Below, piece after piece: positions 1 to 10,450 of a DNA stretch of 64,000 nt. Within the stretch, counting starts at the first letter, position 1. Each line of letters begins with the position of its first letter. The notes below the pieces were generated by a model. The model made no database searches and was not told where the DNA came from. It saw only the letters and a list, made by a program, of their open reading frames with translations. Origin of the DNA: Fragilaria crotonensis (lineage: Eukaryota > Bacillariophyta > Fragilariophyceae > Fragilariales > Fragilariaceae); the NCBI GenBank assembly GCA_022925895.1, contig JAKSYS010000001.1, positions 310,001-374,000 of the forward strand, read 5' to 3'. The position numbers and the translations under genes were made by a program.

Positions 1-538
1 TGATATGACTTGGCAGTGAAAGTCTTAATTGAGTCAAAATTTGGCATACCAAATCTTCATCTTGCTCCATGAAAAAGGCCCCATAGCGACCTTTCCTAGC
101 AATGCCTTGAGGACATCCCAGATTCAAATCAATGCCACTGATACAAGTCGGTGCTCGTTCTATGAGTAGTTGTGCGGCATCCACTACGGTTGAAGGACAG
201 TGGCCCGCCAATTGGACAATTAGCGGACCACCTTCTTCGTGCGATCCACCACCATGGTAAGCGTCCTCGTTCCCTTCGATGCAAGTTAATTGTGAGGGTA
301 GTAATTCGCCATTCCAATCGCAAAAATCCAAATGATTTCGTCGAAAGGTCTTGTCATGTAGCAACTTTTTAGCATGCAGCATTTGAGTGTATCCCAGGAT
401 TTGGCCCCTGTCATCGTCCGAGGAATAACTTCGTACCAATCGGCGAAAGGCATAGTCGCTTGCGGCAACCATGGGGGCCATGGCATATCGAATTTCTCGA
501 TCATTTATGATGAGCGAATGGAGACTTGTTGTTGACAT
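1..538 (-). CDS. tRNA-dihydrouridine synthase, Dus1-like (N-terminal part, runs off the window)
   Basis: The minus strand is open from an ATG at 538 down to base 1 with no stop, about 179 codons, so the gene continues outside the window. Near the start it reads APMVAASDYAFRRLVR, the FMN-binding opening of the Dus barrel. Further on come YTQMLHA, then PLIVQLAGHCP, and then DLNLGCPQGIARKGRYGAF, which contains the conserved catalytic cysteine loop (NLGCPQ). These motifs in this order are diagnostic of the eukaryotic Dus1 branch, FMN/NADPH enzymes that reduce uridines 16/17 in the D-loop of cytoplasmic tRNAs. The start was chosen because it is the first ATG of the frame and leaves a short N-terminus (MSTTSLHSLIINDREIRY) before the barrel. 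No intron is needed in the visible part. An insert between the YTQMLHA and PLIVQ motifs (about 50 residues, Gly/His/Glu-rich at its end) is typical in size. Confidence 0.9.
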   Translation of the reverse strand, partial: MSTTSLHSLIINDREIRYAMAPMVAASDYAFRRLVRSYSSDDDRGQILGYTQMLHAKKLLHDKTFRRNHLDFCDWNGELLPSQLTCIEGNEDAYHGGGSHEEGGPLIVQLAGHCPSTVVDAAQLLIERAPTCISGIDLNLGCPQGIARKGRYGAFFMEQDEDLVCQILTQLRLSLPSHI

Positions 539-843
539 TGATCTAGATCGACAGATTGATTCAGCGGGCGACCGAAAGGCAGCCGTATCGAAACGCCGAC
601 ACAAAAGGAATATTGATATCATGAGGATGCGATTGTTGCGTTGTTTTACAATGGAAGATGCAGATTTCTGCGACGTCATGCCACGCTCGAACGGTCCTCG
701 TTTCACAATGTCCTGCCGTGAATATAATTTTCAATGGCAGAGACTGTTTGCAAGGAACGAGAATGCGTCCGACATGTGGGATGTTGTGCATTAGTGGAGT
801 ACACGCATCGATCATCATAAAATCATACATCACACACTACGAG
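539..843. other. Upstream region of the Dus gene
   Basis: About 300 bases between the Dus start codon and the Mutator-like element. Open frames exist on both strands but none resembles a protein family. It probably holds the promoter and 5' UTR of the Dus gene. I see no clear motif. Confidence 0.4.
835..843. repeat. Left 9-bp target-site duplication of the MULE MITE
   Basis: CACTACGAG, repeated exactly at 2036-2044 on the other side of the element. Confidence 0.85.
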
Positions 844-2035
844 GATAAAGCTTAACGTCTAGATATTTCGATCTATTTAGAATCTATATCGAAGATAAAA
901 GTAACCCTTCCCGAACAGATGATTCTAACGTCATGTGAACGTCATCGATACGAACCCCTCGGTTCACTTAGAATCTCATTCCATGTGCATCGATTAGTCC
1001 TAATATGTCATACTTGGGGTACTTTGACTTCTACGTTGGTGCTTTTGAATCGTTTGTTCGTTTTAGCCGCGCCCAAATCCGAAAGTTGAAATCAACGGAA
1101 GGTCTGGTATACTCCTACGCAGGTAAGTAGAAACGGTAAACGATGTACCTGAATGCATTTGGAACGCCAAATGCACAATATCATCACAAAATTCCACAAT
1201 TCAAACTTGGACAATGGACCCTCCACTGCAGACAATCTGCTTGTAATATCTCTGTAGTTCTCCTTCTTTTTTACTCTCCAATCTGTGTCTTTAGCACATG
1301 TACCAATTTGTAGTCAGTAGTAGAGACAACAGGAGTGAACATGTCTGTTTTTGATTGACTTTCAAAAAGCACTGTTTGAGAAGGGCCTCATGACAAAGAA
1401 AGCTCACCGGCGTACCGGTATCGTGATACCGCCACTGTAGTAGTGGAATCGAGTACGCGGAGCACTTCAGTATTGTAGTGTGCAGTATAAAAATCTCGAC
1501 TGTGCCACTGGAGCACTCAGAGTACTGGGATGCACGTAGAATCTACGATGAATTCCGAACTATCGTTGTTCGAATTTTATACTCTCGGGAATGTCCTATG
1601 TACCAGTAGTACCAACGCTAACAGCAACTCGTAGAATTTCAGTATTAAACCGTTGTAGGTTTGTCTCCGAGATAAATGGGGATGCTCGATTTTGGATGGA
1701 ACTTTCGTGTTGTACATGGGTATCGTACAATACCTCGTGCGCGGAGTACTAGCTAGCACAACCCACTGGAGGCACAACACATGTTTCAACTGCGTATTCC
1801 GTATTCATCAATTCATCACAGGTGATCATCGGATGTGTTAACCAAAATTTGGCAACCGTGCCAGCGCGCACTTGCGAACACCCCTTTCAACTAGCACTCT
1901 GATTGGTGAACGAACAAAGCTGATGACGTCCATGGGGCTGAAGGACAAATGAAGATTAATGTATACAAAAGTATATACTTTTATCTTCGATATAGATTCT
2001 AAATAGATCGAAATATCTAGACGTTAAGCTTTCTC
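844..2035. mobile_element. Non-autonomous Mutator-like element (MULE MITE), 1192 bp
   Basis: The two ends form inverted repeats of about 60 bp: 844-903 begins GATAAAGCTTAACGTC and the reverse complement of 1976-2035 begins GAGAAAGCTTAACGTC; only one difference was seen within these 60 bases. The 9 bases just outside each end are the same, CACTACGAG at 835-843 and 2036-2044. A 9-bp target duplication with long terminal inverted repeats is the signature of the Mutator superfamily. The interior has no convincing transposase frame (the longest, 1577-1789 minus, is 70 codons), so the element would depend on a transposase encoded elsewhere. The nearly matching ends and perfect target duplication suggest a fairly recent insertion between the Dus gene and the hydrolase gene. 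Confidence 0.85.
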
Positions 2036-2339
2036 CACTACGAGAGACCTGACAGAATTGACTGGTGCCGCCTGCCTCCAGTCAACTCGCCATTCGCCAT
2101 CCAGTACAAGGTAGTACTAAGATACAAGGTACGGGTACTGCACTAGTGACTACGGCGATACTGTAACGCTGGATACCTTTGTTGAACAAACATGCTTTGA
2201 CAGAATGCGAGGACGACAACTTCGAGCTGTCACCGGTGAATTCCAAGATATTCCCGTTGCCGTGTGCGCTGTCCATTTCATACTATCTGCCACTATTCTT
2301 TAATATGGCTTCCTGGGACCGCAGCATTACAGGATACAA

Positions 2340-3353
2340 TCATTCCATTGGACCATCGAGGAAGTCCAAAACATGCTGTCTCCACAACCTCGGTTCTTCA
2401 GTCGGAACGGCGTGTCCGCATCCATTCATGACGGTAGGATCAGTCCAGCCAAGGTTCCCTGTCAACACCTGTGCCTGATCGTATGGTGCCATAAGATCCT
2501 GTTCACCCACAGCGAGACATCCACGGATTCGAGTCATCCTTTTCGACATCGCCAAGGCACTCCAATCTTCGCAGGCACGCGTCTGTTCCAGAATCGCGAG
2601 CAACCCTTCAGCTGAATTGTTATCGGTGATGAACCCGACCCACTGTGACAATCGATTAACATTCCTGTGAAGGAAGGATGGTGAATATGTGGCTTGCAAG
2701 ATTGACCACCCAAAGCCCTGCAGATTCCCGTGTTTCAACATGTCGTTCCAGGATTCGAGCGCAACTGATCCCGCCTTGGAGGGCTCCACGGCCACACCCG
2801 TCACATGCAACTTGTGGACTTTGGATGGGAATTGAACAGAATACGCCATGCAGATTCGCGCACCCAGAGAAAATCCAACAAGATCGACCTGTTTGTGATC
2901 CGGAAATGCTATGCTGATGGTCGCGTCCATTTGTCTTGCTTGGAATGGCAATGAAACGTCAGTCAAGTCTGCTGGGGTAGTCCCTTGGCCAATGCACTCG
3001 TATACCATAAAGGGTCGATTCTTGGACAAAGCAGGCACATGGGACTCCCACGATGCAATTGTTTGTGCTGTCCCGCCGACGAGGATTAGAGGATTTTGAT
3101 CGGACGTTCTGTCAACTTTCAACAAGCACCTCCTCCCCGCAATCAGGGTTGGCGACAGCCCATGGGCGGCAAGAATATGGATGACCAAGAAGTACGGTGC
3201 AGACTTGTGCAAATGCATCGGGGTGTGAGGTGTGTGATTGTCAAGGGCTGTTTCATGTCGTCCATGGTCAGAGGATTCTCGTCCGTGACCCTCCTTTGTG
3301 CGCTGTGCGATGTTAGAAAGGGTCCTGTTGGTGTCAAAAAGTTGAACTTGCAT
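2340..3353 (-). CDS. Alpha/beta hydrolase fold protein
   Basis: A 337-codon frame with the complete catalytic set of an alpha/beta hydrolase. LILVGGTAQTIASWE (about residues 89-103) is the oxyanion-loop region after strand 3. The nucleophile elbow GFSLG places Ser at about residue 162. AVGEQDL supplies the acid (Asp about 286), and NGCGHAVP the His (about 314). The spacing is normal for a monofunctional esterase/hydrolase of about 270-300 residues; substrate cannot be told. The frame starts with ATG at 3353; a second ATG at 3218 would give a 292-residue protein beginning just before ILAAHGLSPTLIAG, which looks like the true first conserved block. The first 45 residues are charged and low in hydrophobic residues, so the shorter start or an upstream intron are both possible. 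The gene stands alone between the MULE MITE and an intergenic stretch rich in GTAC palindromes. Confidence 0.8.
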   Translation of the reverse strand: MQVQLFDTNRTLSNIAQRTKEGHGRESSDHGRHETALDNHTPHTPMHLHKSAPYFLVIHILAAHGLSPTLIAGRRCLLKVDRTSDQNPLILVGGTAQTIASWESHVPALSKNRPFMVYECIGQGTTPADLTDVSLPFQARQMDATISIAFPDHKQVDLVGFSLGARICMAYSVQFPSKVHKLHVTGVAVEPSKAGSVALESWNDMLKHGNLQGFGWSILQATYSPSFLHRNVNRLSQWVGFITDNNSAEGLLAILEQTRACEDWSALAMSKRMTRIRGCLAVGEQDLMAPYDQAQVLTGNLGWTDPTVMNGCGHAVPTEEPRLWRQHVLDFLDGPME

Positions 3354-3775
3354 CTTGCTCTACCAAATTATATCAACTGTACACAGTACTCCGTACACAG
3401 ATACGGAGTCCATCGCATCTAGAGGCTGGAGGACACTGGACAGGCTGGATTTACCGTATTGATATGCCGCTGTCGTACTAGTACTCTAGTATTAGAGTAC
3501 CAAGTAGAGTATGACATACTGTACTCCAGTACTTCCCAAGCCAAGCCTTGGAATGAGAGTACATTTTATTACCGGTGTATTGGTTACATGCGGTATCCAC
3601 CGAGCAAAGTATCACAGACAAGAATATCAACAATGCAGTGTACTCAGTACTCGGGGTTCAACCCTCCAGACGCCAGCATTCGAGAGTGCTTTAGCATTAT
3701 GCATTACAAGAGTACTGGAGTACTCGGAGTACTTCGGAGCATGTAAATTGACCACCAAGATGGATCCCAATGTCC
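3354..3775. other. Intergenic, GTAC-palindrome rich
   Basis: No gene recognised. The stretch contains many short palindromes built on GTAC and AGTACT, including TACTCGGAGTACTTCGG near 3721-3737. It separates the start of the hydrolase gene from the stop of the acidic-protein gene, both on the minus strand. Confidence 0.4.
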
Positions 3776-4414
3776 TCAACTTCCCATGGACACCAAAGTG
3801 GCATCGCTGTCATCCCAATACAGCTTTCCCCGCAAAACAGATGTCAAGCCCTTCGATTTCACTACTTTCACTTTGAGGTCCTCGGGTATCACAACCCCCA
3901 TTTCCTCTTCCATCTCATTCATAAGGTCATCGACGGATCCTAGGGAGGAATCATCAGAGTCGTAGTCCGAATCATCAAAGTCCGACGAGTCGCTCTCATC
4001 GTCTGATTCGCTCTCGGACTCATCGTCGGAGCAGGAGTCGTCATCAGATTCATCTTCGGATTCGTAGTCGGATGCCTCATCATCATCGAGATAGTCTTCT
4101 TTCCCAAGGTATAGGAACGCTTGAAATTGCGCAGTATTTCCCAGTACCTTGGCTTGATGTAAGATGCGCATGTCTTGAGTAATAGATAGCTTATTGTCTT
4201 GAAGAATTTTCAACTTATTCATTGCCGCGTCCGGGTCTTCCTTGAGTGCGATATCCTCTTTTGCTCGCTCTTCAGTCGCGGGCATTGTTTCGAACGCCCC
4301 ATTGATCTCACCTCCGAATCTGGACGAGAGGGCGGACAACGCAAGCTGAACTTGTGATGAAAATTTATCCTGCGCAGCGGAGGCGATGTGCTTCGGTCTT
4401 CGAGTCAGCTGCAT
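3776..4414 (-). CDS. Small acidic Ser/Asp/Glu-rich protein, unknown function
   Basis: The frame starts at the ATG at 4414 (MQLTRRPKHIASAAQDKF) and encodes 212 residues. The frame is open further upstream but without an ATG. The first third is mixed and probably helical, with a possible basic N-terminal targeting segment (RRPKH). A segment ending in LGKEDYLDDD leads into about 50 residues made almost only of Ser, Asp and Glu (DESDDDSCSDDESESESDD and similar). After that the sequence becomes ordered again: DDLMNEMEEEMGVVIPEDLK, then KGLTSVLRGKLYWDDSDA. The conserved-looking tail suggests a real protein with a disordered acidic linker, as in chaperone or chromatin partners, but I do not recognise the family. 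No intron is required. Confidence 0.6.
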   Translation of the reverse strand: MQLTRRPKHIASAAQDKFSSQVQLALSALSSRFGGEINGAFETMPATEERAKEDIALKEDPDAAMNKLKILQDNKLSITQDMRILHQAKVLGNTAQFQAFLYLGKEDYLDDDEASDYESEDESDDDSCSDDESESESDDESDSSDFDDSDYDSDDSSLGSVDDLMNEMEEEMGVVIPEDLKVKVVKSKGLTSVLRGKLYWDDSDATLVSMGS

Positions 4415-5255
4415 GGTGTTTCTTGGGATGAAGCCGTGCGAGCGAGCTGATATACAACAATATGGATGGGAAATGGGGAGTTTTCCGAGAGGGGGCCGAA
4501 TCGAGAACAATTATATGAAGACAAAAGCTGAAATGGAAGCGCAGGGTTAAGACGTGCAGGTGGTGCAAGTTGACTATGATACGAGCTTCTAGCACCACAC
4601 ATGTACGCGACCGGAGTAGCGAGTCTGCGTCGTCTTTTTCTGTTTTGCGGAGGAGACCCCTACTCACATCTAGTCCACCGTTTGCATGTGCAAGAAGGCT
4701 AACAAATGTACGGTGACAACGAAGGGGTGTAACGGTGTATCTAGTCGGATTGCAGTGTTGTACTTTGTATGCCCAAAGGCAGAAGGTTCGTTTTTTTTAG
4801 TTCGCAAGTGCTTGATGGTATCCTAATCCATGCATAATAGGGCTCCCATCGTGGGTATGAATATATAATACGCATAAAATATATATATCTTAAACCGATG
4901 CAACACCCATTATTGGAATGAACATAAGGTAGCCCGGAGGTTACGAAAACTCAATCCAGATTTGTATGTCATAGGATTTCTGTGGCTTCAAGATACACCA
5001 CTAAGCTTATGACGGTACTGCTGCGACATAACAGAATTGCTCCGTGCGACAAATCTCTTGGCAACGTGGCCTGAAAAAAAACTACGCATGCGAATATCAT
5101 GTTGACATGTTGACACCACCAGCTGCTTCCAATGGTGGTCCCTGGTCCCTGGTCCCTGATCTCCTCTGCGACAACAGTACCGGTACCAATGTACAGTGCG
5201 AAGGCATGGAGAACGGAGAGTGTAGAGTCGACGGTTTACTCAGAGAAGAGTAGTA
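4415..5255. other. Intergenic stretch before the hAT element
   Basis: No gene recognised. It includes an AT-rich TATATATA segment near 4861-4892, which could be promoter-like for the acidic-protein gene, and three copies of the heptamer GGTCCCT near 5139-5160. The 3' end is the GACCCCCC target site (5256-5263) of the hAT element. Confidence 0.35.
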
Positions 5256-5263
5256 GACCCCCC

Positions 5264-7948
5264 CAGGCCGTGTAAAACAGGGGGGTTTCGCTTATGCTGG
5301 GGGAATTCCCCCAAAGTAAGCCTCCAAAAAGACCCAGTTTAAAATCGTGTACATTACGTAGGAAGTAGTATGTACATCAACAATTTTGGAGGGAAATCGT
5401 TGTTGGATTTCATTCACTCGAGTATTACAAAAAGTATTACAAGCGTCGTATCATCAGCACAACGAACATCCAACCAAATGAAGAAAAGAAAGTGTGCCAA
5501 ACCAAGTCAATTCCATGAGAGGTGGTTGAAGGCTTATGGGGTTCGCGTGACTGCTCGAGATGCCGCTACGGGCAATGTGTGCTCTGTTGAATGCCAGTTC
5601 TGTCGAGCGTTTGGCAAGGAAGGACGTCATGATCGAATTCGAGCTCCAAGATCCAACATCAAGATGTTCAGCAAGCCATGGCGACCAGATCACATGAAGA
5701 CCCACATGGTTGAACAGCATCAACAGCGATTTGAGGAGTATGCTGCCCTTCCTCCGGGAGAAAAGGCATCATACTTTGTTACTTGTGCCGGCGGAAAACC
5801 AGAAGTGTCAAACTTCTTCAGACCAGCTATTACAAATGACTCCACTGTTAATGTATGGATCGACAGGTCTATCGTAGAAGGAATTATTGGTAACATGCTC
5901 TTTGATCCTGATGATGATGACTCCTTGACCAAGGAGCGTTTTCTGTCGGTCTTCAAGCTTCAAGAACAACCTTCCGAGACAAACGTCGAAGGTGGTGCTG
6001 GAGAGGGTGACCGCGATACTGGCGTTGAAAACTACGTTGCTACGGTTTCGTCAAAAATGCAATTCTACTCATGCATCAAAATGGTTGCCAGTGGGCTGTC
6101 CTTCCGTCAAGCATCTAGGGTAATGCAAGATATGAAGGAAACGCTCGGCCTTTCAGCCCTTGGATCGATGTGCCCACAAAAAGTAAGCAGCTTTGTTCGA
6201 ATCGTGTGTGCATCAAATTTGCAGACTATCTCAGCGATTCTGAAGGAGTCCTGGGCTTTCTCTATTGCGCTTGATGGAGGAAACAAAAGTGATACGACGT
6301 ATCTCGACGTCAGGATTCGCGTCGTTTCAAGTTGTGGTGTGCTGTCAAACTTGCATTTGCTTGCAATCCCAATGCGAGACCGTCACACTGGCGAACACAT
6401 GTACGACCTCGCATCAACCGCACTTGATAACCTGGCCCCTGACTGGAGGAACCGAATCATCTCAGTCACTACTGATGGCGCCTCAAGCATGACGGGTCAG
6501 TACCGCGGAGTAGCTTCTCGGTTCGGGAATGCTGCATTGCCAGGATTCTATCGAGTCTGGTGTGCATTGCACCAGCTCGACCTTGTGTTGCAGCGACTTT
6601 ACAACTCTTTGTGCGACGACTCATTTGTCGGCACGGTGACATCTATGACCGGTCACCTGCGAAGGCAGTTCAACCTGATTGCAGAAATGGGATCGAAGTG
6701 TCCACGATTTGTCAACACTCGTTGGATGTCAATGAGCAAAGTCATCAAATGGTTTGTCGCCAACCGAGTGGATATCATTGCACATCTAGCAACAAAAACT
6801 GTCAACTGGGCGCCGACGGATGCTTGGTGGATAGTCACGTGCTGTTTGAACCGTGTTATGAAGGTTGTCGATGCCACTATTGTATCGCTTCAAGGGAAGC
6901 AGCTTCAGGTCTCAGCACAGCGTCAAATTCTGGAAGGGCTCATTGTGGACTTGTGCAAGCTTGGCGGCGCGGTTTTGGGACCATTGTCGCTTGACGAAAT
7001 AGCACGATTGCAGACAAATGATGGCATCGATCGTTTGATGACTCCCTTGTCCCCTCCAAATGATTCTCTTCAGGATCCGAATGTGACATCAAGAGTACGA
7101 GAGTGGCATGTTCACAAAGGCAAATTCGCAATGAAACTCGACGACGCTCATAAATTTGTTGAGAATTGTGGTTCTTTTGCCATGGAGCGACTTCAGGAAA
7201 TGTCAGCTTCTTCTGACGGTGCAAATCTCTTGACCTATACACAAGTCTTGAATAGTGTTGCTCACATGTTTGTTGATCTCGTCAGTGGTATTGACTCAAT
7301 TCAAGCGGAGCGAGATGCTTCAAATAACTCCTCTGATTACATGCTCCCACCGGCAACACCTTCTCAACTGGCTGCTGTCAGCAATCGTGATTTTCTATCT
7401 TGATTCAGCAACAACGTGAGCGCCTCCTTCATACGTGGCAGAGCGCTGAGATTGATACCCTTGAGGAGCTTTTAATGATCTGAAGTTGCTACTTGCGCAA
7501 GATGCTCGCATCAGGGCGATTGTGGAAAGTGAAAACACTCGAGCTCATTTGCTGAGGCATGGGCTCCATTTGACAAGCAGTTTGCACCACTTAAGCAATT
7601 CTTTGGTGGTCTTGCAACCGTGTTTCCTGGAACTGCAACCGTCGAGTCTGATTTCTCGTTGATAAACTGGGAGAAGGACGACTATCGTTCGAGTCTCACT
7701 GATTTCTCGCTTGAGGGTATCCTACACAGCAAACAATACTTTGAATTGCTTGGAATAGCAACTAATATGAATGATTAAATGGTTAGCACATAGTTTTCAG
7801 TAACATCCCTGCAGTATGGTACTTCAAATCAGCCTCGAGACACGCTGTAGTAGGCATCACCAGAATAAACCCAGGATAAAACCAAAAAAAACCCCGGAAT
7901 AAGCTTATTCGGGTGTTTCTGGGGGATCCCCCAGTTTTACACGGCCTG
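5264..7948 (+). mobile_element. hAT-superfamily DNA transposon, 2685 bp, with 8-bp target duplication
   Basis: The ends are inverted repeats: CAGGCCGTGTAAAAC at 5264 and its complement GTTTTACACGGCCTG ending at 7948. Both inner sides continue with a CCCCC/GGGGG-bearing subterminal stretch (CTGGGGGAATTCCCCC at left, GGGGGATCCCCCAG at right). The 8 bases outside are identical, GACCCCCC at 5256-5263 and 7949-7956, the target duplication length of hAT. One plus-strand transposase fills the interior. The CAGG start is typical of hAT ends and is shared with the two MITEs at 29.6 and 36.9 kb, although the rest of their ends differs. Confidence 0.93.
5370..7403 (+). CDS. hAT transposase (main frame; C-terminal dimerisation part follows in shifted frames)
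   Basis: 677 codons from ATG 5370. A zinc-finger (BED-like) region lies at residues 71-117, with C71/C75/C78 and H108/H112/H117. The RNase-H-like core follows: ALDGG (Asp 302), then SVTTDGASSMTG (Asp 369), then WCALHQLDLVLQ with the hAT CxxH motif (C398, H401). The usual C-terminal hAT dimerisation block is present downstream at about 7548-7778 (FFGGLATVFPGTATVESDFS, ending in a TAA), in the same frame as the main ORF. The coding sense between 7398 and 7550 passes through the other two frames (LIQQQRERLLHTWQSAEI, then LKLLLAQDARIRAIVESEN). Three single-base shifts are the simplest reading, so this copy is probably inactive unless unseen introns restore the frame. The protein excises and inserts the element in the nucleus. 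Confidence 0.88.
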   Translation: MYINNFGGKSLLDFIHSSITKSITSVVSSAQRTSNQMKKRKCAKPSQFHERWLKAYGVRVTARDAATGNVCSVECQFCRAFGKEGRHDRIRAPRSNIKMFSKPWRPDHMKTHMVEQHQQRFEEYAALPPGEKASYFVTCAGGKPEVSNFFRPAITNDSTVNVWIDRSIVEGIIGNMLFDPDDDDSLTKERFLSVFKLQEQPSETNVEGGAGEGDRDTGVENYVATVSSKMQFYSCIKMVASGLSFRQASRVMQDMKETLGLSALGSMCPQKVSSFVRIVCASNLQTISAILKESWAFSIALDGGNKSDTTYLDVRIRVVSSCGVLSNLHLLAIPMRDRHTGEHMYDLASTALDNLAPDWRNRIISVTTDGASSMTGQYRGVASRFGNAALPGFYRVWCALHQLDLVLQRLYNSLCDDSFVGTVTSMTGHLRRQFNLIAEMGSKCPRFVNTRWMSMSKVIKWFVANRVDIIAHLATKTVNWAPTDAWWIVTCCLNRVMKVVDATIVSLQGKQLQVSAQRQILEGLIVDLCKLGGAVLGPLSLDEIARLQTNDGIDRLMTPLSPPNDSLQDPNVTSRVREWHVHKGKFAMKLDDAHKFVENCGSFAMERLQEMSASSDGANLLTYTQVLNSVAHMFVDLVSGIDSIQAERDASNNSSDYMLPPATPSQLAAVSNRDFLS

Positions 7949-7956
7949 GACCCCCC

Positions 7957-8072
7957 CCACCGGTAGTACAAGTATTCCTGATACCAGGTCCTACTACATA
8001 CTACTAGTCCAAAGTCCAAATTCCAAATGTTCCGGCACGAAGTATTGTACTGAATTTACTTGTGCTACAACC
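7957..8072. other. Short spacer between the hAT and Copia elements
   Basis: About 116 bases of host DNA. It ends in CAACC (8068-8072), the left target duplication of the Copia element. Confidence 0.5.
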
Positions 8073-8665
8073 TGACAGTGTTCGTGTGATCGGTACACGA
8101 GTACTGGCCGACGGTAGACTTAAGGTTAGTAGGACCCAGAAGTCTAACGTTGGACTTGACGGGTGAGGAAGCGAACCTGACGGATCGTCCAGCTTTGGGC
8201 GATGGTGTTTTGTAGACATACACCATGGCGGTAGATTTGTTGATACAAGGATGTAGAAATGTAGATGCTAACTAGTAAAGGCCTTTACTGTTTTTGGTTT
8301 GTGGAAATTATGAGATGAATTGGAATGAAAAATGAAGGTGAGACTTGCAACATTAGTTGGAGTCTCACAAATGAAGTGTTGTCTTAGTCCCACTTCCTGA
8401 GTGGTGTTTGGGAAGTGTTGTCCATAGTAAAAAGAGTGTTGTTGAAGTTATCAACAACACTCATGATTTGAATTACTTAGGAAGTGAATTCAAATAGTTT
8501 TGTGTTGCAGATCAGTGGTACCAGGTTCTGATCCGTAGCATTCTACGGGAACGGGTCACGGACAGACTAAGAAAAATAATGGACTGTCTATTGTATTACC
8601 GTATGGTATTTAACCTTACAGTAAGACGAGAGACAGTGTGACAGAGTGACGGTAGATTCCTAACA
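8073..8665 (-). repeat. 3' LTR of the large Copia element
   Basis: 593 bp, matching 19214-19806 with no difference seen. Flanked outside by CAACC and inside by the polypurine tract. Confidence 0.95.
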
Positions 8666-10450
8666 CCCCTCTTGGATCAGATCTCTGGTCCCGGTGATGA
8701 AAGCATGTGGTCGGGGGAGAACACAGAAGATCTTGGTGAGGTGAGGATCAATTTTGCCGGAGTGTTGAGTTTTGGTGAGGATGTCGGCAAGTTGAGAGTC
8801 ACAGGGAATCCAATGAAGTTGGTGAATGCCGTCTTGCTGGCCTTGACGGACGAAGTGGAAGCGGCGTTCGATGTGTCGCGTCTTGCGAGTGAGTTTTCCA
8901 TTCTTTGCGATTTGGACGGTGGCTTCATTGTCAATCATGAGGATGGCAGGTATGGAAGGAAGACGTTGGGTTGATTCACGCCATTGTTTGGTGCCAAGAT
9001 AGAGCATATCGTAGAGAAGCATTCGGATGTGAGCTGTGGCCATTGTGGCAGAACATGCGGCCATGTATTCAGCTTCAGAAGTAGACATTGCAACAGGTGT
9101 AGGCATTGTAGAATTGGCTTCAATGAGGGCACCATTGTAGAAGATCATGTATCCAACAGTGGAACGGCCAGTGTCAGGGCAGTCTTGCCAGCTGGCGTCG
9201 GAGAAAACGGTGAGATCGGAGTATGGGATACGATGGTGAAGGCAGATGTCATAGATGGGATTTGAAGTGCCATCGGGGTAGAATTTGAGAGCGTAGTAGG
9301 GGCGGCGGCGAAGATAGCCGATGAGCCAAGATAGGGCTCGAAAATCAGGTATGCCAGGAGAGATGCATGCTTTAGCAAGTTTGCAGACAGCAAATAGGAT
9401 GTCAGCTCTTGTATTGTATGCAAGGTAGAGGAGAGTGCAGACGGCAGAGCGGAAGGGAAGGCGTTGTTGCTTGTGTTCGACGAGGGTGACGTCAGGGGCG
9501 GTTACGGGGCGGTTATCCTTGCTGAAGGTGTAGTCGGGAGGAAAGGGGGTATCGCGTTCGGGGAATTCGGAATTCGGGTCATAACGTTGGAGAGTATTCA
9601 AAACGTAGCGGTGTTGATCCAGAGTATAGCTTGAGTCGGAGTGTTTGTGGATACGCATTTGGAGGAACCATTGCGCAGGTCCGAGGAATTTGACATCGAA
9701 GCGATTGCGGACGGAATCTTCAAATTGTTTTTCGATGGAATCGTTGCTTCCAGCGTAGAGCATATCATCGACGAAAAATAGGAGACGGAGCCATTGATTG
9801 TGTTTGTCGTATCGGACAAAATAAGACGGTTCGGAAGGAGATTGGATAAAGCCTTGGGAGTAGAGCCATTCCGAAAATTCAATGTTCCAATATTTGCCAG
9901 AGTAGACGAGACCGTAGATTCCTTTGTTCAGTAACATTGGAGAGCCAAAGAATTTAGCGTATTCAGGGAAGTGATAGGCGTATTCCAATGGCAGTTTCAC
10001 AAAGTGGCGGCCAATAACTTTGGCTTGGAGGTAGGCACCAATGAAGTCAGCACTCTTGACACTTCTTCTGGATGCACAGATGGTTGCAATGAAGAGTTTG
10101 ACCCTCTTGCAGATGCACAGGGTGACCAGGTGTCTTCATACATGAGTGGTTCAACAGGTATAGGTTTTGGAGTGCCAGGTGAATTGGTAGATTCAGCAAT
10201 TTCTTGACGTTGTTCAAGGAGTCGTTGTTGGTTGATGGCTTTGACTCTTTTCAGGAGACGTTTCTCCAGGTCGCCACGGGCGACAAGGCGAGCTTTAGTT
10301 TGTCAAGTTTTCCAGTTGCAGTTTGTTTTGCTTTGAGCACAAGTTTTACTGGGATAATGAGTTCATCTTTGTGTGGAGTTTGTCCAAGGATGAAGGTATC
10401 ATGGTCAATGAGGTTCTTGATTTCCATTTTGATTGCATGTAGCCAAGCAT
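8666..10450 (-). mobile_element. Copia part: reverse transcriptase and RNase H region
   Basis: Recognisable blocks on the minus strand are YGLVYSGKYWN and LLFFVDDMLYAGS (the RT catalytic YxDD-equivalent, here FVDD), then LGPAQWFLQMRI. After these the RNase H domain shows TVFSDASWQDCPDTGRSTVG, STSEAEYMA and IDNEATVQIA, ending in the usual LADILTK. This is the typical C-terminal half of a Copia polyprotein. As a fossil part, no finer description is given. Confidence 0.9.
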
